The notes under the pieces: generated by a model
What the model was told of the DNA's origin: nothing
Seen by the model: the letters and a program-made list of their open reading frames with translations, nothing else
Database searches by the model: none
Origin: Burkholderia ambifaria
GTDB lineage: Bacteria > Pseudomonadota > Gammaproteobacteria > Burkholderiales > Burkholderiaceae
Length of the DNA: 64,000 nucleotides
Direction of reading: 5' to 3'
NCBI RefSeq assembly: GCF_001443045.1
Contig: NZ_LKPJ01000004.1
Coordinates: 249,292-313,291, forward strand
Position numbers and translations under genes: made by a program
Part shown: piece by piece, positions 1-8,604 of the stretch
Layout of the letters: each line of letters begins with the position of its first letter
How positions within the stretch are numbered: the stretch's first letter is position 1

Positions 1-2687
1 TTTCACGCCAGGCGCTGTTCGGCAAGCTCGCGGTTCAGCTCTATCGCAGCATCGAATCGGCGACACAGTTCTGCAAGCTGCGCGGCAATCCGTACGTGGA
101 ACTCGTCCACTGGTTGCATCAGCTCCTGCAGCAACCCGATAGTGACCTGCATCGCATCGTGCGGCACGCTGGCATCGATCGCGACGCACTGGATCGGGAT
201 TTCGCAAGAGCGTTGGCCGCGCTGCCGGCCGGCGCCAGTTCGATCAGCGATTTCTCGTGGCACATCGAGACGTCGATCGAACGCGCGTGGGTGCTCGCAA
301 CGCTGAGTCATGGTGATCGCCGTGTGCGCGGCGCGTGGCTCGTTGCTGCGCTTGTTTCGACGCCCGAGTTGCGGCGCGTTCTACTGTCAATCTCCCCCGC
401 GTTCGGCAAGATCCCTGTCGACGGGCTGGGCGATGAGCTGCCTGCATGGATCGATGGCTCGCCCGAAGCCGCCGATGCGCCGTACGACCACAGCGACTTT
501 TCGGCGGCAACGCCGGGCGAGGCGTCCGGCGCGATTCCAGTCGCATCCAAGGGTGGTTCGCTCGACCAGTATTGCGCAGACCTGACAGCGCGCGCTCGCG
601 CGGGCGAGATCGATCCGGTCATCGGCCGTGAGCTCGAGATTCGCACGATGATCGACGTGCTGCTGCGCCGTCGGCAGAACAATCCGCTGGTAACGGGGGA
701 GGCAGGCGTCGGCAAGACGGCCGTCGTGGAAGGACTGGCGCGCGCGATTGCATCGGGCAATGTGCCGCCGAAGCTTGCCGACGTGCGGCTGCTGTCGCTC
801 GACGTCGGTGCATTGCTCGCCGGCGCGAGCATGAAAGGGGAGTTCGAGGCGCGTCTGAAAGGGCTGCTCGAAGCCGCTGCAAAATCGCCGGCACCGGTGA
901 TCCTCTTCATTGACGAGATTCACACGCTGATTGGCGCCGGCGGACAGGCGGGCACGGGCGATGCCGCCAATCTGCTGAAACCCGCGCTTGCGCGTGGCAC
1001 GATCCGTACGATCGGCGCGACGACCTGGGCCGAGTACAAGCGCCACATCGAGAAGGATCCGGCGCTTACGCGACGCTTCCAGGTGCTGCAGATCGCGGAG
1101 CCGTCCGAGGCTGCTGCGGTCGATATGGTGCGCGGGCTTGTGCAAACGTTTTCCCGACATCACGGCGTCGTGATACTCGATGAAGCGATTCGTGCGGCGG
1201 TGACACTCTCGCACCGTTACATTCCGTCGCGTCAGTTGCCGGACAAGGCCATCAGCCTGCTCGATACCGCCTGTGCGCGCGTGGCGCTGTCGCAGCATGC
1301 CGCGCCGCGCGAACTGGACGACGTGCGTCAGCGTTTCGCGGCCGCGCGTGCCGAGGAAGCATTGCTCGTGCAGGAAGCCCGTATCGGTCTGGATACCGAC
1401 AGGGCGTTGACGGGCGTGCGCGCGCGCATCGATACATTGGCGACCGAAGAGGCTGCGGTCGAGCATCGCTGGCGCGCTCAGGCGGCTGCCGCGCAGGCGT
1501 TGCTGGCCGCGCGCGAGTCCATTGGACCCGACGACGGCGAAACCCCACGGGACGAGGCGGCGGCGCTTCCGAAGCTGCGCGAACTCGAACACGCGCTCGC
1601 TGCGCTGCAAGGCGATGCACCGCTCGTATTCCCCGAGGTCGACGAGGCGATCGTCGCGGAAATCGTATCCGATTGGACTGGCATCCCTGTCGGCCGCATG
1701 GTGACCGATGAGGTCGCCGCCGTGCGCAGGTTGCCCGACACGCTCGAGGCACGCGTGATTGGTCAGACCGACGCACTGCGTCAAATTGGCGAACGTGTGC
1801 AGACCGCACGCGCAGGCCTCACGGACCCGAAGAAACCGCTCGGCGTGTTCCTGCTCGCCGGTCCTTCGGGCGTCGGCAAGACGGAAACCGCGCTGGCGCT
1901 GGCCGAAGCGCTGTACGGCGGCGAACAGAACCTGATCACGATCAACATGAGCGAGTATCAGGAGGCACATACCGTCTCGGGCCTGAAAGGGGCGCCACCG
2001 GGTTATGTCGGCTACGGTGAGGGCGGTGTCCTGACCGAGGCGGTGCGCCGCCGTCCGTATTCGGTCGTACTGCTCGACGAGATCGAGAAGGCCCACCGCG
2101 ACGTGTACGAGATGTTCTTCCAGGTATTCGACAAGGGCTACATGGAGGACGGCGACGGCCGCTACATCGATTTCCGCAATACGACGATCCTGCTCACGAG
2201 CAATGTCGGTTCCGAACTGAGCACGAGTCTCTGCGCCGATCCGTCGCTCGCGCCGAATCAGGATGGATTGCGGGAAGCACTGACCCCCGAACTACTCAAG
2301 GCTTTCCCCGCGGCATTCCTCGGGCGCATGACCGTCGTGCCCTACCGGCCACTTGCCGACAGTGCGCTCGCGAGCATCGTCCGCCTGCATCTGGGGCGCG
2401 TCGTCAAGCGTATGGCCGACGGCCACGACATCGCGCTGACGTACGACGACGCGGTCGTCGATTACATCGTTTGCCGCTGTCTCGTGCAGGAGACCGGCGC
2501 ACGCGTGCTGATCGGATTCATCGAGCAGCACGTGCTGCCCCGCTTGTCAGCGCTGTGGCTCGATGCCTTTGCGTCGAAGCAGACCCTTTCGCATATTGCG
2601 ATCGGCGTGGTCGACCCGTCCGATGCACCGGCGCAAGCTCTCGCGTTCGAGGCGACCGCCCTTCATTCAGACGAGCCGGTTCGCTGA
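1..2687 (+). CDS. tssH: T6SS sheath-disassembly ATPase TssH/ClpV (5' end outside window)
   Basis: This is a AAA+ Clp-type ATPase that unfolds the contracted TssB/TssC sheath so it can be recycled in the cytoplasm. The frame is open from base 3, and the residues before the first in-frame ATG/GTG (SRQALFGKL, then CKLRGNPYVE) match the usual ClpV N-terminus, so only a few codons are missing. Two Walker A motifs are visible, GEAGVGKT (about 696-719) and GPSGVGKT (about 1860-1883), each followed by a Walker B (LFIDEIH, LLDEIEKAH). About 894 codons are present, the normal size for the family. The tssB gene follows 38 bases downstream. The Clp disaggregase ClpB is the alternative, but the T6SS context and ClpV-type N-terminus argue against it. 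Confidence 0.95.
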   Translation, partial: SRQALFGKLAVQLYRSIESATQFCKLRGNPYVELVHWLHQLLQQPDSDLHRIVRHAGIDRDALDRDFARALAALPAGASSISDFSWHIETSIERAWVLATLSHGDRRVRGAWLVAALVSTPELRRVLLSISPAFGKIPVDGLGDELPAWIDGSPEAADAPYDHSDFSAATPGEASGAIPVASKGGSLDQYCADLTARARAGEIDPVIGRELEIRTMIDVLLRRRQNNPLVTGEAGVGKTAVVEGLARAIASGNVPPKLADVRLLSLDVGALLAGASMKGEFEARLKGLLEAAAKSPAPVILFIDEIHTLIGAGGQAGTGDAANLLKPALARGTIRTIGATTWAEYKRHIEKDPALTRRFQVLQIAEPSEAAAVDMVRGLVQTFSRHHGVVILDEAIRAAVTLSHRYIPSRQLPDKAISLLDTACARVALSQHAAPRELDDVRQRFAAARAEEALLVQEARIGLDTDRALTGVRARIDTLATEEAAVEHRWRAQAAAAQALLAARESIGPDDGETPRDEAAALPKLRELEHALAALQGDAPLVFPEVDEAIVAEIVSDWTGIPVGRMVTDEVAAVRRLPDTLEARVIGQTDALRQIGERVQTARAGLTDPKKPLGVFLLAGPSGVGKTETALALAEALYGGEQNLITINMSEYQEAHTVSGLKGAPPGYVGYGEGGVLTEAVRRRPYSVVLLDEIEKAHRDVYEMFFQVFDKGYMEDGDGRYIDFRNTTILLTSNVGSELSTSLCADPSLAPNQDGLREALTPELLKAFPAAFLGRMTVVPYRPLADSALASIVRLHLGRVVKRMADGHDIALTYDDAVVDYIVCRCLVQETGARVLIGFIEQHVLPRLSALWLDAFASKQTLSHIAIGVVDPSDAPAQALAFEATALHSDEPVR

Positions 2688-2725
2688 GCTCGCCGTCTAA
2701 CCACCACCGTTCAGGAGCTTCATTC

Positions 2726-3268
2726 ATGGCCGCTTCCAGCAGTTCGCAGAAATTCATTGCGCGCAACCGTGCGCCGCGTGTGCAGATCGAGTATGACGTC
2801 GAGGTCTACGGCTCGGAGAAGAAGGTCGAACTGCCGTTCGTGATGGGCCTGCTCGCCGATCTGTCGGGCAAGCATCCGGTCGAGCCGCTGCCGGCGGTAT
2901 CGGACCGGCGCTTTCTCGAAATCGACATCGATAATTTCGATGAGCGCATGAAGGCGATCCGGCCGCGCGTCGCGTTCGCCGTGCCGAATACGCTGACGGG
3001 CAACGGGCAGATGATGGTCGACATGACCTTCGAGAGCATGGAAGATTTTTCGCCCGCCGCGATCGCGCGCAAGGTCGAGCCGCTGCGCCAACTGCTGGAA
3101 GCGCGTACGCAGCTCGCCAATCTGCAGACCTACATGGATGGCAAGTCGGGCGCCGAGGCGCTCGTTACGCAGCTGCTGCAAGACCCGGCGTTGCTCAAGT
3201 CGCTGGCCGCCGCGCCGAAGCCCGAGCGGCAAGCGGACGAAATTGCCGATCAAGACGGCGCGAACTGA
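2726..3268 (+). CDS. tssB: T6SS contractile sheath small subunit TssB
   Basis: The product is the small sheath protein that pairs with TssC to form the contractile tubule around the Hcp tube. The 180-residue product has the typical TssB signatures: SSQKFIARNRAPRVQIEYDV at the N-terminus, LPFVMGLLADLSG and the DRRFLEIDIDNFDERM segment. The ATG at 2726 was chosen because AGGA lies about nine bases upstream and because homologs start at this point; the frame continues upstream but only as out-of-gene sequence overlapping tssH. It is followed 27 bases later by tssC, consistent with co-translation of the two sheath partners. Confidence 0.96.
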   Translation: MAASSSSQKFIARNRAPRVQIEYDVEVYGSEKKVELPFVMGLLADLSGKHPVEPLPAVSDRRFLEIDIDNFDERMKAIRPRVAFAVPNTLTGNGQMMVDMTFESMEDFSPAAIARKVEPLRQLLEARTQLANLQTYMDGKSGAEALVTQLLQDPALLKSLAAAPKPERQADEIADQDGAN

Positions 3269-3295
3269 CCGACGAACCGATAAAGGATGACCATC

Positions 3296-4789
3296 ATGGC
3301 GAAACAGGAAGCCCGGGCCGCAGTTGTACAGACAGCCACCGAGTCCGATTTCACTCAGCTGCTGGAGCGCGAGTTCCGACCCAAGACCGACGACGCGCGC
3401 GAAGCCGTCGAACTGGCCGTTCAGACGCTCGCCGAGCAGGCGCTGGCTCAAACGACGACGATCAGTGACGATGCGTACAAGAGCATCGCGGCGATCATCG
3501 CGCAGATCGATCACAAGCTCTCCGAGCAGATCAACCTGATCCTGCACCACGAGGATTACCAGGCGCTCGAATCGGCCTGGCGCGGCTTGAATCACCTCGT
3601 GTCGAACACCGAAACCGACGAACACCTGAAGATCCGCTTCATGGATGTCTCGAAGGCCGAGCTGCATCGCACGATGCGCCGCTACAAGGGCCTGGCCTGG
3701 GATCAGAGCCCGCTCTTCAAGCAAATCTACGAACAGGAGTACGGCCAGCTCGGCGGCGAACCGTACGGGTGCCTCGTTGCAGACTACTACTTTGACCATA
3801 CGCCGCCGGATGTCGATCTGCTCGGCTCGATCGCGAAGGTCTCGGCTGCCGCGCACACACCGTTCATCACCGGCGCCGCACCATCAGTTCTGCAGATGGA
3901 GTCGTGGCAGGAGCTCGCGAACCCGCGTGACCTGACGAAGATTTTCACGCAGAACCTCGAATACACCGCGTGGAACTCGATGCGCAACACCGAAGACGCG
4001 CGCTATGTGGGACTCGCGATGCCGCGATTCCTCGCGCGCCTGCCGTATGGCGCGAAAACCAACCCGGTCGACGAATTCGATTTCGAGGAAGACACGAACG
4101 GTTCGGACCACGGCCGCTATGGCTGGGCGAACGCGGCGTACGCGATGGGCGTCAACATCAACCGTTCGTTCAAGCAGTACGGCTGGTGCTCGCTGATTCG
4201 CGGCGTCGAATCGGGCGGCACGGTCGAGAATCTGCCGACCCACACGTTCCCGACCGACGATGGCGGCGTCGACATGAAGTGTCCGACCGAAATCGCGATC
4301 TCGGACCGGCGCGAGGCCGAGCTGTCGAAGAACGGCTTCATTCCGCTCGTGCACCGCAAGAACACCGATCACGCGACCTTCATCGGCGCCCAATCGCTGC
4401 AGAAGCCTGCCGAGTATCACGATGCGGACGCGACGGCCAACGCGAACCTGTCCTCGCGTCTGCCGTACCTGTTCGCGTGCTCGCGCTTCGCGCACTACCT
4501 GAAGTGCATCGTGCGCGACAAGATCGGCGCGTTCAAGGAGCGCGAAGACATGCAGCGGTGGCTGAACGAATGGATCATGCATTACGTCGATGCCGATCCG
4601 ACCAACTCGTCGCAGGAGACGAAGGCGCGCAGGCCGCTCGCGGCCGCTGAAGTGGTTGTCGAGGAGGTCGAGGGCAACCCCGGCTACTACAACTCGAAAT
4701 TCTTCCTGCGCCCGCACTTCCAGCTCGAAGGGCTGACCGTCTCGCTGCGGCTCGTGACGAAGCTGCCATCGATCAAGGAAGCGGCTTAA
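3296..4789 (+). CDS. tssC: T6SS contractile sheath large subunit TssC
   Basis: The product is the large sheath subunit, which assembles with TssB as a cytoplasmic contractile tail. The 497-residue product matches the family length and shows TssC hallmarks such as the EALESAWRGLNHLV segment, a long central region (DYYFDHTPPDVDLL, FLARLPYG) and the ending FFLRPHFQLEGLTVSLRLV. Two ATGs occur at 3287 and 3296; AAAGGA at 3282-3287 overlaps the first and is well spaced for the second, so 3296 is preferred. It lies between tssB and hcp on the same strand. Confidence 0.96.
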   Translation: MAKQEARAAVVQTATESDFTQLLEREFRPKTDDAREAVELAVQTLAEQALAQTTTISDDAYKSIAAIIAQIDHKLSEQINLILHHEDYQALESAWRGLNHLVSNTETDEHLKIRFMDVSKAELHRTMRRYKGLAWDQSPLFKQIYEQEYGQLGGEPYGCLVADYYFDHTPPDVDLLGSIAKVSAAAHTPFITGAAPSVLQMESWQELANPRDLTKIFTQNLEYTAWNSMRNTEDARYVGLAMPRFLARLPYGAKTNPVDEFDFEEDTNGSDHGRYGWANAAYAMGVNINRSFKQYGWCSLIRGVESGGTVENLPTHTFPTDDGGVDMKCPTEIAISDRREAELSKNGFIPLVHRKNTDHATFIGAQSLQKPAEYHDADATANANLSSRLPYLFACSRFAHYLKCIVRDKIGAFKEREDMQRWLNEWIMHYVDADPTNSSQETKARRPLAAAEVVVEEVEGNPGYYNSKFFLRPHFQLEGLTVSLRLVTKLPSIKEAA

Positions 4790-4866
4790 CCATCCGGTAG
4801 GTCCCGCCGGGCCGGACATCGAATTGCTTCGGTGGACGATGATCCACCTGTTTCAATCATTTAATA

Positions 4867-4873
4867 AAAGGAG
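4867..4873 (+). promoter_or_regulatory. Strong ribosome binding site of hcp
   Basis: AAAGGAG sits eight bases upstream of the hcp ATG inside an A/T-rich stretch (4855-4880). This near-perfect Shine-Dalgarno sequence fits the high Hcp output needed for tube assembly and fixes the start codon at 4882. Confidence 0.7.
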
Positions 4874-4881
4874 TACTACGC

Positions 4882-5367
4882 ATGGCACAAGATATTTTCC
4901 TGAAGATCGACGGCATCAACGGTGAATCGCTCGACGACAAGCACAAGGACGAAATCGAGGTTCTGAACTGGGAGTGGGACATCCAGCAGGAATCGACGAT
5001 GCACGCCGGCAGCGGCGGCGGTGCCGGCAAGGCGACCGTCAAGGATCTGACGTTCGACCACAACATCGACCGCGCCAGCCCGAACCTCATGAAGTACGCG
5101 CTCACGGGCAAGCACATCGACCAGGCAACGCTGGTGATGCGCAAGGCCGGTGGCAACCCGCTGGAATATCTGAAGCTCACGATGAGCGACGTGATCGTCA
5201 CGCGCGTGAAGCCGTCGGGCAGCAAGAACGACGCGGAAAAGAGCCGTGAATCGGTGTCGCTGTCGTTCGCGAAGGTCAAGCAAGAGTACGTCGTGCAGAA
5301 CGCGCAGGGCGGCAGCGGTGGCGCCGTGACCGCGAGCTTCGACATCAAGGGCAACAAGGAAGCGTAA
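4882..5367 (+). CDS. hcp: T6SS inner tube protein Hcp (TssD)
   Basis: Hcp hexamers stack into the inner tube that is expelled with VgrG and effectors. The 161-residue protein begins with MAQDIFLKIDGINGES and keeps the family features IEVLNWEWDIQQ, the KATVKDLTFDH strand, and the NPLEYLKLTMSDVIVTRVKPSG segment. There is no C-terminal extension, so this is a structural Hcp and not a fused (evolved) one. The ATG is fixed by the AAAGGAG site just upstream. A long hairpin follows directly after the stop codon and may separate hcp expression from that of tssJ. Confidence 0.97.
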   Translation: MAQDIFLKIDGINGESLDDKHKDEIEVLNWEWDIQQESTMHAGSGGGAGKATVKDLTFDHNIDRASPNLMKYALTGKHIDQATLVMRKAGGNPLEYLKLTMSDVIVTRVKPSGSKNDAEKSRESVSLSFAKVKQEYVVQNAQGGSGGAVTASFDIKGNKEA

Positions 5368-5375
5368 TTGAGTGG

Positions 5376-5424
5376 ATGCCTCGCAACCGGCGCAAGCGCA
5401 TCGTCTCCGCCGGTTGTGGGGCGT
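5376..5424 (+). terminator. Intra-operon hairpin after hcp
   Basis: The arms CAACCGGCG (5384-5392) and CGCCGGTTG (5408-5416) are perfect inverted repeats. With G-U pairs the stem extends outward to 5376 and 5424, enclosing a 15-base loop. There is no T run, so this is more likely a transcript-stabilising or attenuating hairpin than a full terminator. Its place between hcp and tssJ fits partial read-through with higher hcp mRNA. Confidence 0.45.
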
Positions 5425-5454
5425 CCCACACAGTGAATAAGGGTTCATAGCCGC

Positions 5455-5961
5455 ATGCGTTCGATACCGACCGTCGCCACGCTGGCCTGTTTGCTTGCGC
5501 TTTCCGCCTGCGCGAGCAGTGGCGAGCCGAAGCCGAAGGAGCCGATCCGGCTCGACATGCGCGTGAACGCGCTGCCCGATGTCAATCCGGACGACCGGGG
5601 AAGGGCTGCGCCGATCGTCGTGCGCATTTACGAACTGAAGAACGACGGCGCCTTCGAGGCAGCCGACTTTTTCACGCTGCAGACCCAGGATAAGACGGTG
5701 CTGGCCGACGACGTTGCGAAACGCGACGAGCTGCAGTTGCGCCCTGGCGAGCACCAGACGCTCGTACGCCGGCCCGATTCGGCCACGAAGACCATCGGCG
5801 TGATCGCGGCTTACCGTGACTTGCCGAACGCGGTGTGGCGCGCAGTTTATGCGATGCCGGCTGTACCGGACAAGGCGTGGTATCGCTTGTTCACGCCGAA
5901 GCTGAAACTGACCATCGATCTAGAGGCCAAGGCCGTCAAGATTACGGAAGCCAAGAAATGA
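5455..5961 (+). CDS. tssJ: T6SS outer-membrane lipoprotein TssJ
   Basis: TssJ is the lipoprotein that anchors the TssL-TssM membrane complex to the outer membrane from the periplasmic side. The 168-residue product has a short signal peptide ending in the lipobox LSAC, with Cys at about residue 20, followed by a Ser/Lys/Pro-rich linker. The middle shows the family pattern RAAPIVVRIYELKNDGAFEAADFF, and a later segment RTIGV-like strand (TKTIGVIAAYRDL) typical of TssJ. It is followed by tssK 31 bases downstream. The start ATG at 5455 gives an intact signal peptide. Confidence 0.94.
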   Translation: MRSIPTVATLACLLALSACASSGEPKPKEPIRLDMRVNALPDVNPDDRGRAAPIVVRIYELKNDGAFEAADFFTLQTQDKTVLADDVAKRDELQLRPGEHQTLVRRPDSATKTIGVIAAYRDLPNAVWRAVYAMPAVPDKAWYRLFTPKLKLTIDLEAKAVKITEAKK

Positions 5962-5992
5962 AACACGTCGCGCAACAAAACGGACGGCACGC

Positions 5993-7339
5993 ATGAGCTG
6001 GTACGCCAAGGTCGCCTGGCAGGAAGGGCTGTTCTTCCGTCCGCAGCTGTTCCAGCAGCAGGACCGCTATTTCGAGAAATACGCGCATCAGCGCGCGGCG
6101 CCGCTGTCGCCGTTCTTTTTCGGTTTCACGCACTTCGCGCTGGACATCGAGGCGCTCGCGCTTGGTAAGGTCATCGTCAAATCGGCTGCGGGTGTATTCG
6201 CCGATGGCACGCCGTTCGATGCACCGGGCAACACGCCGTTGCCGCCGCCGTTGACGATTCGGCAGGAGCATCTCGACCAGGTCATCTATCTGGCCGTGCC
6301 CGTCCGGTTGCCGAATTGCGAGGAGACCACCTTCGACAATACCCCCGATTCGCTCGCACGCTATCAGGTGTTCGACACTGAGCTGCGCGACACGAACTCG
6401 ATCGGTCTTGCGCCCGAGTCGGTGCAACTGTCGAACTTGCGCGTACGCCTGCTGCCGGAGAAGGAGCTGGGCGATGCCTGGATCGGTCTCGCACTCACGT
6501 GCGTGAAGACGATCCGCGCGGACGGCAGCATTGAGCTCGACGACACGCTCGTGCCACCGGTATCCGGTTACGGTGCGAGCGACCTGCTCACGAGCTGGGT
6601 CACGAAGATTCACGATCTCGCGCGCCTGCGCGCGAATGCGCTGGCGCAGCGGCTCGCCGGTACCGATGACACGACCGCGAGCGCGGCGACGGTTACCGAT
6701 TACCTGCTCCTGCAGATTCTGAACCGCTACGAGCCGCTGCTGCAGCATCTGCTGCGTGTGCCGGCGACGTCGCCGGCCGACGTATACGCGCTGCTGATTA
6801 GCATGGCGGGCGAATTGTCGACGCATCTGCGCACTGACACGCGCCGGCCGCTCGAAACGCATCCGCCGTATCAGCATACGACGCCGAACGGGTGCCTGAA
6901 GCCGGTCGTCGACGACACGCACCGGCTGCTCAACGCCGTGTTGGTGCGCAGCGCGCAGAGCATCGTGCTGGAAGATCGCGGTCACGGCATGCGTAACGCG
7001 GTGGTCGATCCGGGTGATATGCACGGGTTCACCGCACTGGTGCTGGCCGTGCATGCTGCCATGCCACAGGATGTGCTGCAACAGCAGTTTCTCGCGCAAG
7101 CGAAGGCGGGGCCGTCGGACAAGCTGCCGAGCCTCGTGCGCAGTCACTTGCCGGGCATTGGTCTGCAAGCGCTGCCGGTGCCGCCGCGGCAGATTCCATT
7201 CAACGCGGGCTACATCTATTACGAATTGACCCAAGGCGGGCCGCTTTGGGAGGAAGTCGTGCGGCATGGTGGCGTTGCGCTGCACGTGGCGGGGGAGTTT
7301 CCGTCGTTGAAGTTGGAGTTGTGGGGCGTGCGCGTATAG
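5993..7339 (+). CDS. tssK: T6SS baseplate protein TssK
   Basis: TssK forms trimers that connect the baseplate (TssE/F/G) to the TssJLM membrane complex. The 448-residue product has the family length and the hallmark start MSWYAKVAWQEGLFFRPQLF followed by QQQDRYFE. The ending (GYIYYELTQGGPLWEEV, then HVAGEFPSLKLELWGVRV) is also typical. It is the last core gene before an inserted effector module; the core resumes with tssL at 15857. Confidence 0.95.
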   Translation: MSWYAKVAWQEGLFFRPQLFQQQDRYFEKYAHQRAAPLSPFFFGFTHFALDIEALALGKVIVKSAAGVFADGTPFDAPGNTPLPPPLTIRQEHLDQVIYLAVPVRLPNCEETTFDNTPDSLARYQVFDTELRDTNSIGLAPESVQLSNLRVRLLPEKELGDAWIGLALTCVKTIRADGSIELDDTLVPPVSGYGASDLLTSWVTKIHDLARLRANALAQRLAGTDDTTASAATVTDYLLLQILNRYEPLLQHLLRVPATSPADVYALLISMAGELSTHLRTDTRRPLETHPPYQHTTPNGCLKPVVDDTHRLLNAVLVRSAQSIVLEDRGHGMRNAVVDPGDMHGFTALVLAVHAAMPQDVLQQQFLAQAKAGPSDKLPSLVRSHLPGIGLQALPVPPRQIPFNAGYIYYELTQGGPLWEEVVRHGGVALHVAGEFPSLKLELWGVRV

Positions 7340-7373
7340 TCGCCACCCGTTCCTTTTGGGATAGATCTTATAA

Positions 7374-8459
7374 ATGCGCAATATTCGTCTCCTGCAAAGA
7401 AGTATTGCAACGTTGATTTTGTCGATTCTCGCAGGCGGGGTGTTGGCAGAGTCAGATTCGACGATCAAGCTCTGCCAGGACGCAGATTGTCAGATGCCGT
7501 TGGTAAGCGAACCTTATAAGTGGATGACGCTCGACGGACGGATTCTGATCGGTGGAATTGCTGATGTGAACGGTAACGCTCGCGTTGTTTCCGAATCCGA
7601 TGTGACGAAGTATGTGCTTGAAACTGTCAATCGTCGCCTGGACTACTACGTGGAGCCGCGATGCTGGAGGGGTGACTTCGAGCGGTGCATCAAGATGACT
7701 GATTCGAAGAATATTGATGGATTTGATGATCCGGATTCGCGCAAGAAGCATGAGAAGGAAGCTGCGATCGAAGAAGATGCGGGAAAACAAATAGTACAGG
7801 CGCAGCTGAGTATTTATAGAAAAATGGCGGCCAAGAATGACGATCCACTGGCTTGGCTTGGGCCATTGCCAAAAGAATGGCAGCAAGACGATGTGCGCGC
7901 GCGCTGGAATAAACTCACGGATCGAATCTCAGAGGATATCGCCGCGTTCATGAAATCGGGCGATTCGTTTGAGAATTTTCGTTGCAAAACGCCCGCGGAA
8001 TTTGGCGCAGTTCCGGATGAGGGCGCCGTGCAGAAGTTCATGACCGAGTTTGGCGCAGGCAAGACGCATGACGCTACATGGCACGGTGTCATGTTGGCGG
8101 CCAAAAAAGGCAACTGGCAGGCTCGATGGTTCGTGTATGCGAACTATAGAGATGTTCTCCGTCGCAAGAATAATCTTGCTTTGTTTTATCGAGTGCTGCA
8201 ATTGAAGGAATGGTTGGTGTCTCATCAGATAGGTCCGATCTATTTGGAATTCTCGAATGATTTGGCTGAGACTGGTCTGGGGGGCGGGCTGTCTCGATCC
8301 ATATCACCCGTAACTCTTATGGCTGCGCAGCGAGGTAGCTATACGGCCATGTCGAAGGTGGGGCATTCGCTCGATAACGGCGAATCGCCTGATCTTAAAA
8401 GATTGGGAAAGGCCATGGTTGCCTGCGCGAATTCCATCGTGCCGGAAGCGATGCGATGA
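7374..8459 (+). CDS. Exported protein of unknown function in T6SS effector module
   Basis: I do not recognise this 361-residue protein with confidence. It begins with a clear Sec signal peptide (basic start, then a hydrophobic stretch ending in LAGGVLA, cleavage near residue 25). The mature part contains several Cys residues (CQDADC, CWRGDFERC). The C-terminal third (GNWQARWFVYANYRDV, MAAQRGSYTAMSKVG) looks like degenerate Sel1-type helical repeats, a feature of some T6SS-linked periplasmic proteins. The base composition is visibly more A/T-rich than the neighbouring core genes, suggesting separate acquisition. Its position between tssK and vgrG suggests a periplasmic immunity or accessory role, but this is inference. 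Confidence 0.8.
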   Translation: MRNIRLLQRSIATLILSILAGGVLAESDSTIKLCQDADCQMPLVSEPYKWMTLDGRILIGGIADVNGNARVVSESDVTKYVLETVNRRLDYYVEPRCWRGDFERCIKMTDSKNIDGFDDPDSRKKHEKEAAIEEDAGKQIVQAQLSIYRKMAAKNDDPLAWLGPLPKEWQQDDVRARWNKLTDRISEDIAAFMKSGDSFENFRCKTPAEFGAVPDEGAVQKFMTEFGAGKTHDATWHGVMLAAKKGNWQARWFVYANYRDVLRRKNNLALFYRVLQLKEWLVSHQIGPIYLEFSNDLAETGLGGGLSRSISPVTLMAAQRGSYTAMSKVGHSLDNGESPDLKRLGKAMVACANSIVPEAMR

Positions 8460-8604
8460 AAGGCGGTAATGGGAACAACCCGTGGATGAATTCGATAGTT
8501 GAGGCCGGGCGTTGTTGCCATGCGGGAGTAGATGCTAGCGACAACAAAGGGGCTGCATGGTTGTAGCTCGTCGATGAATCGATCGATTCAATGGAGATGC
8601 CGTA

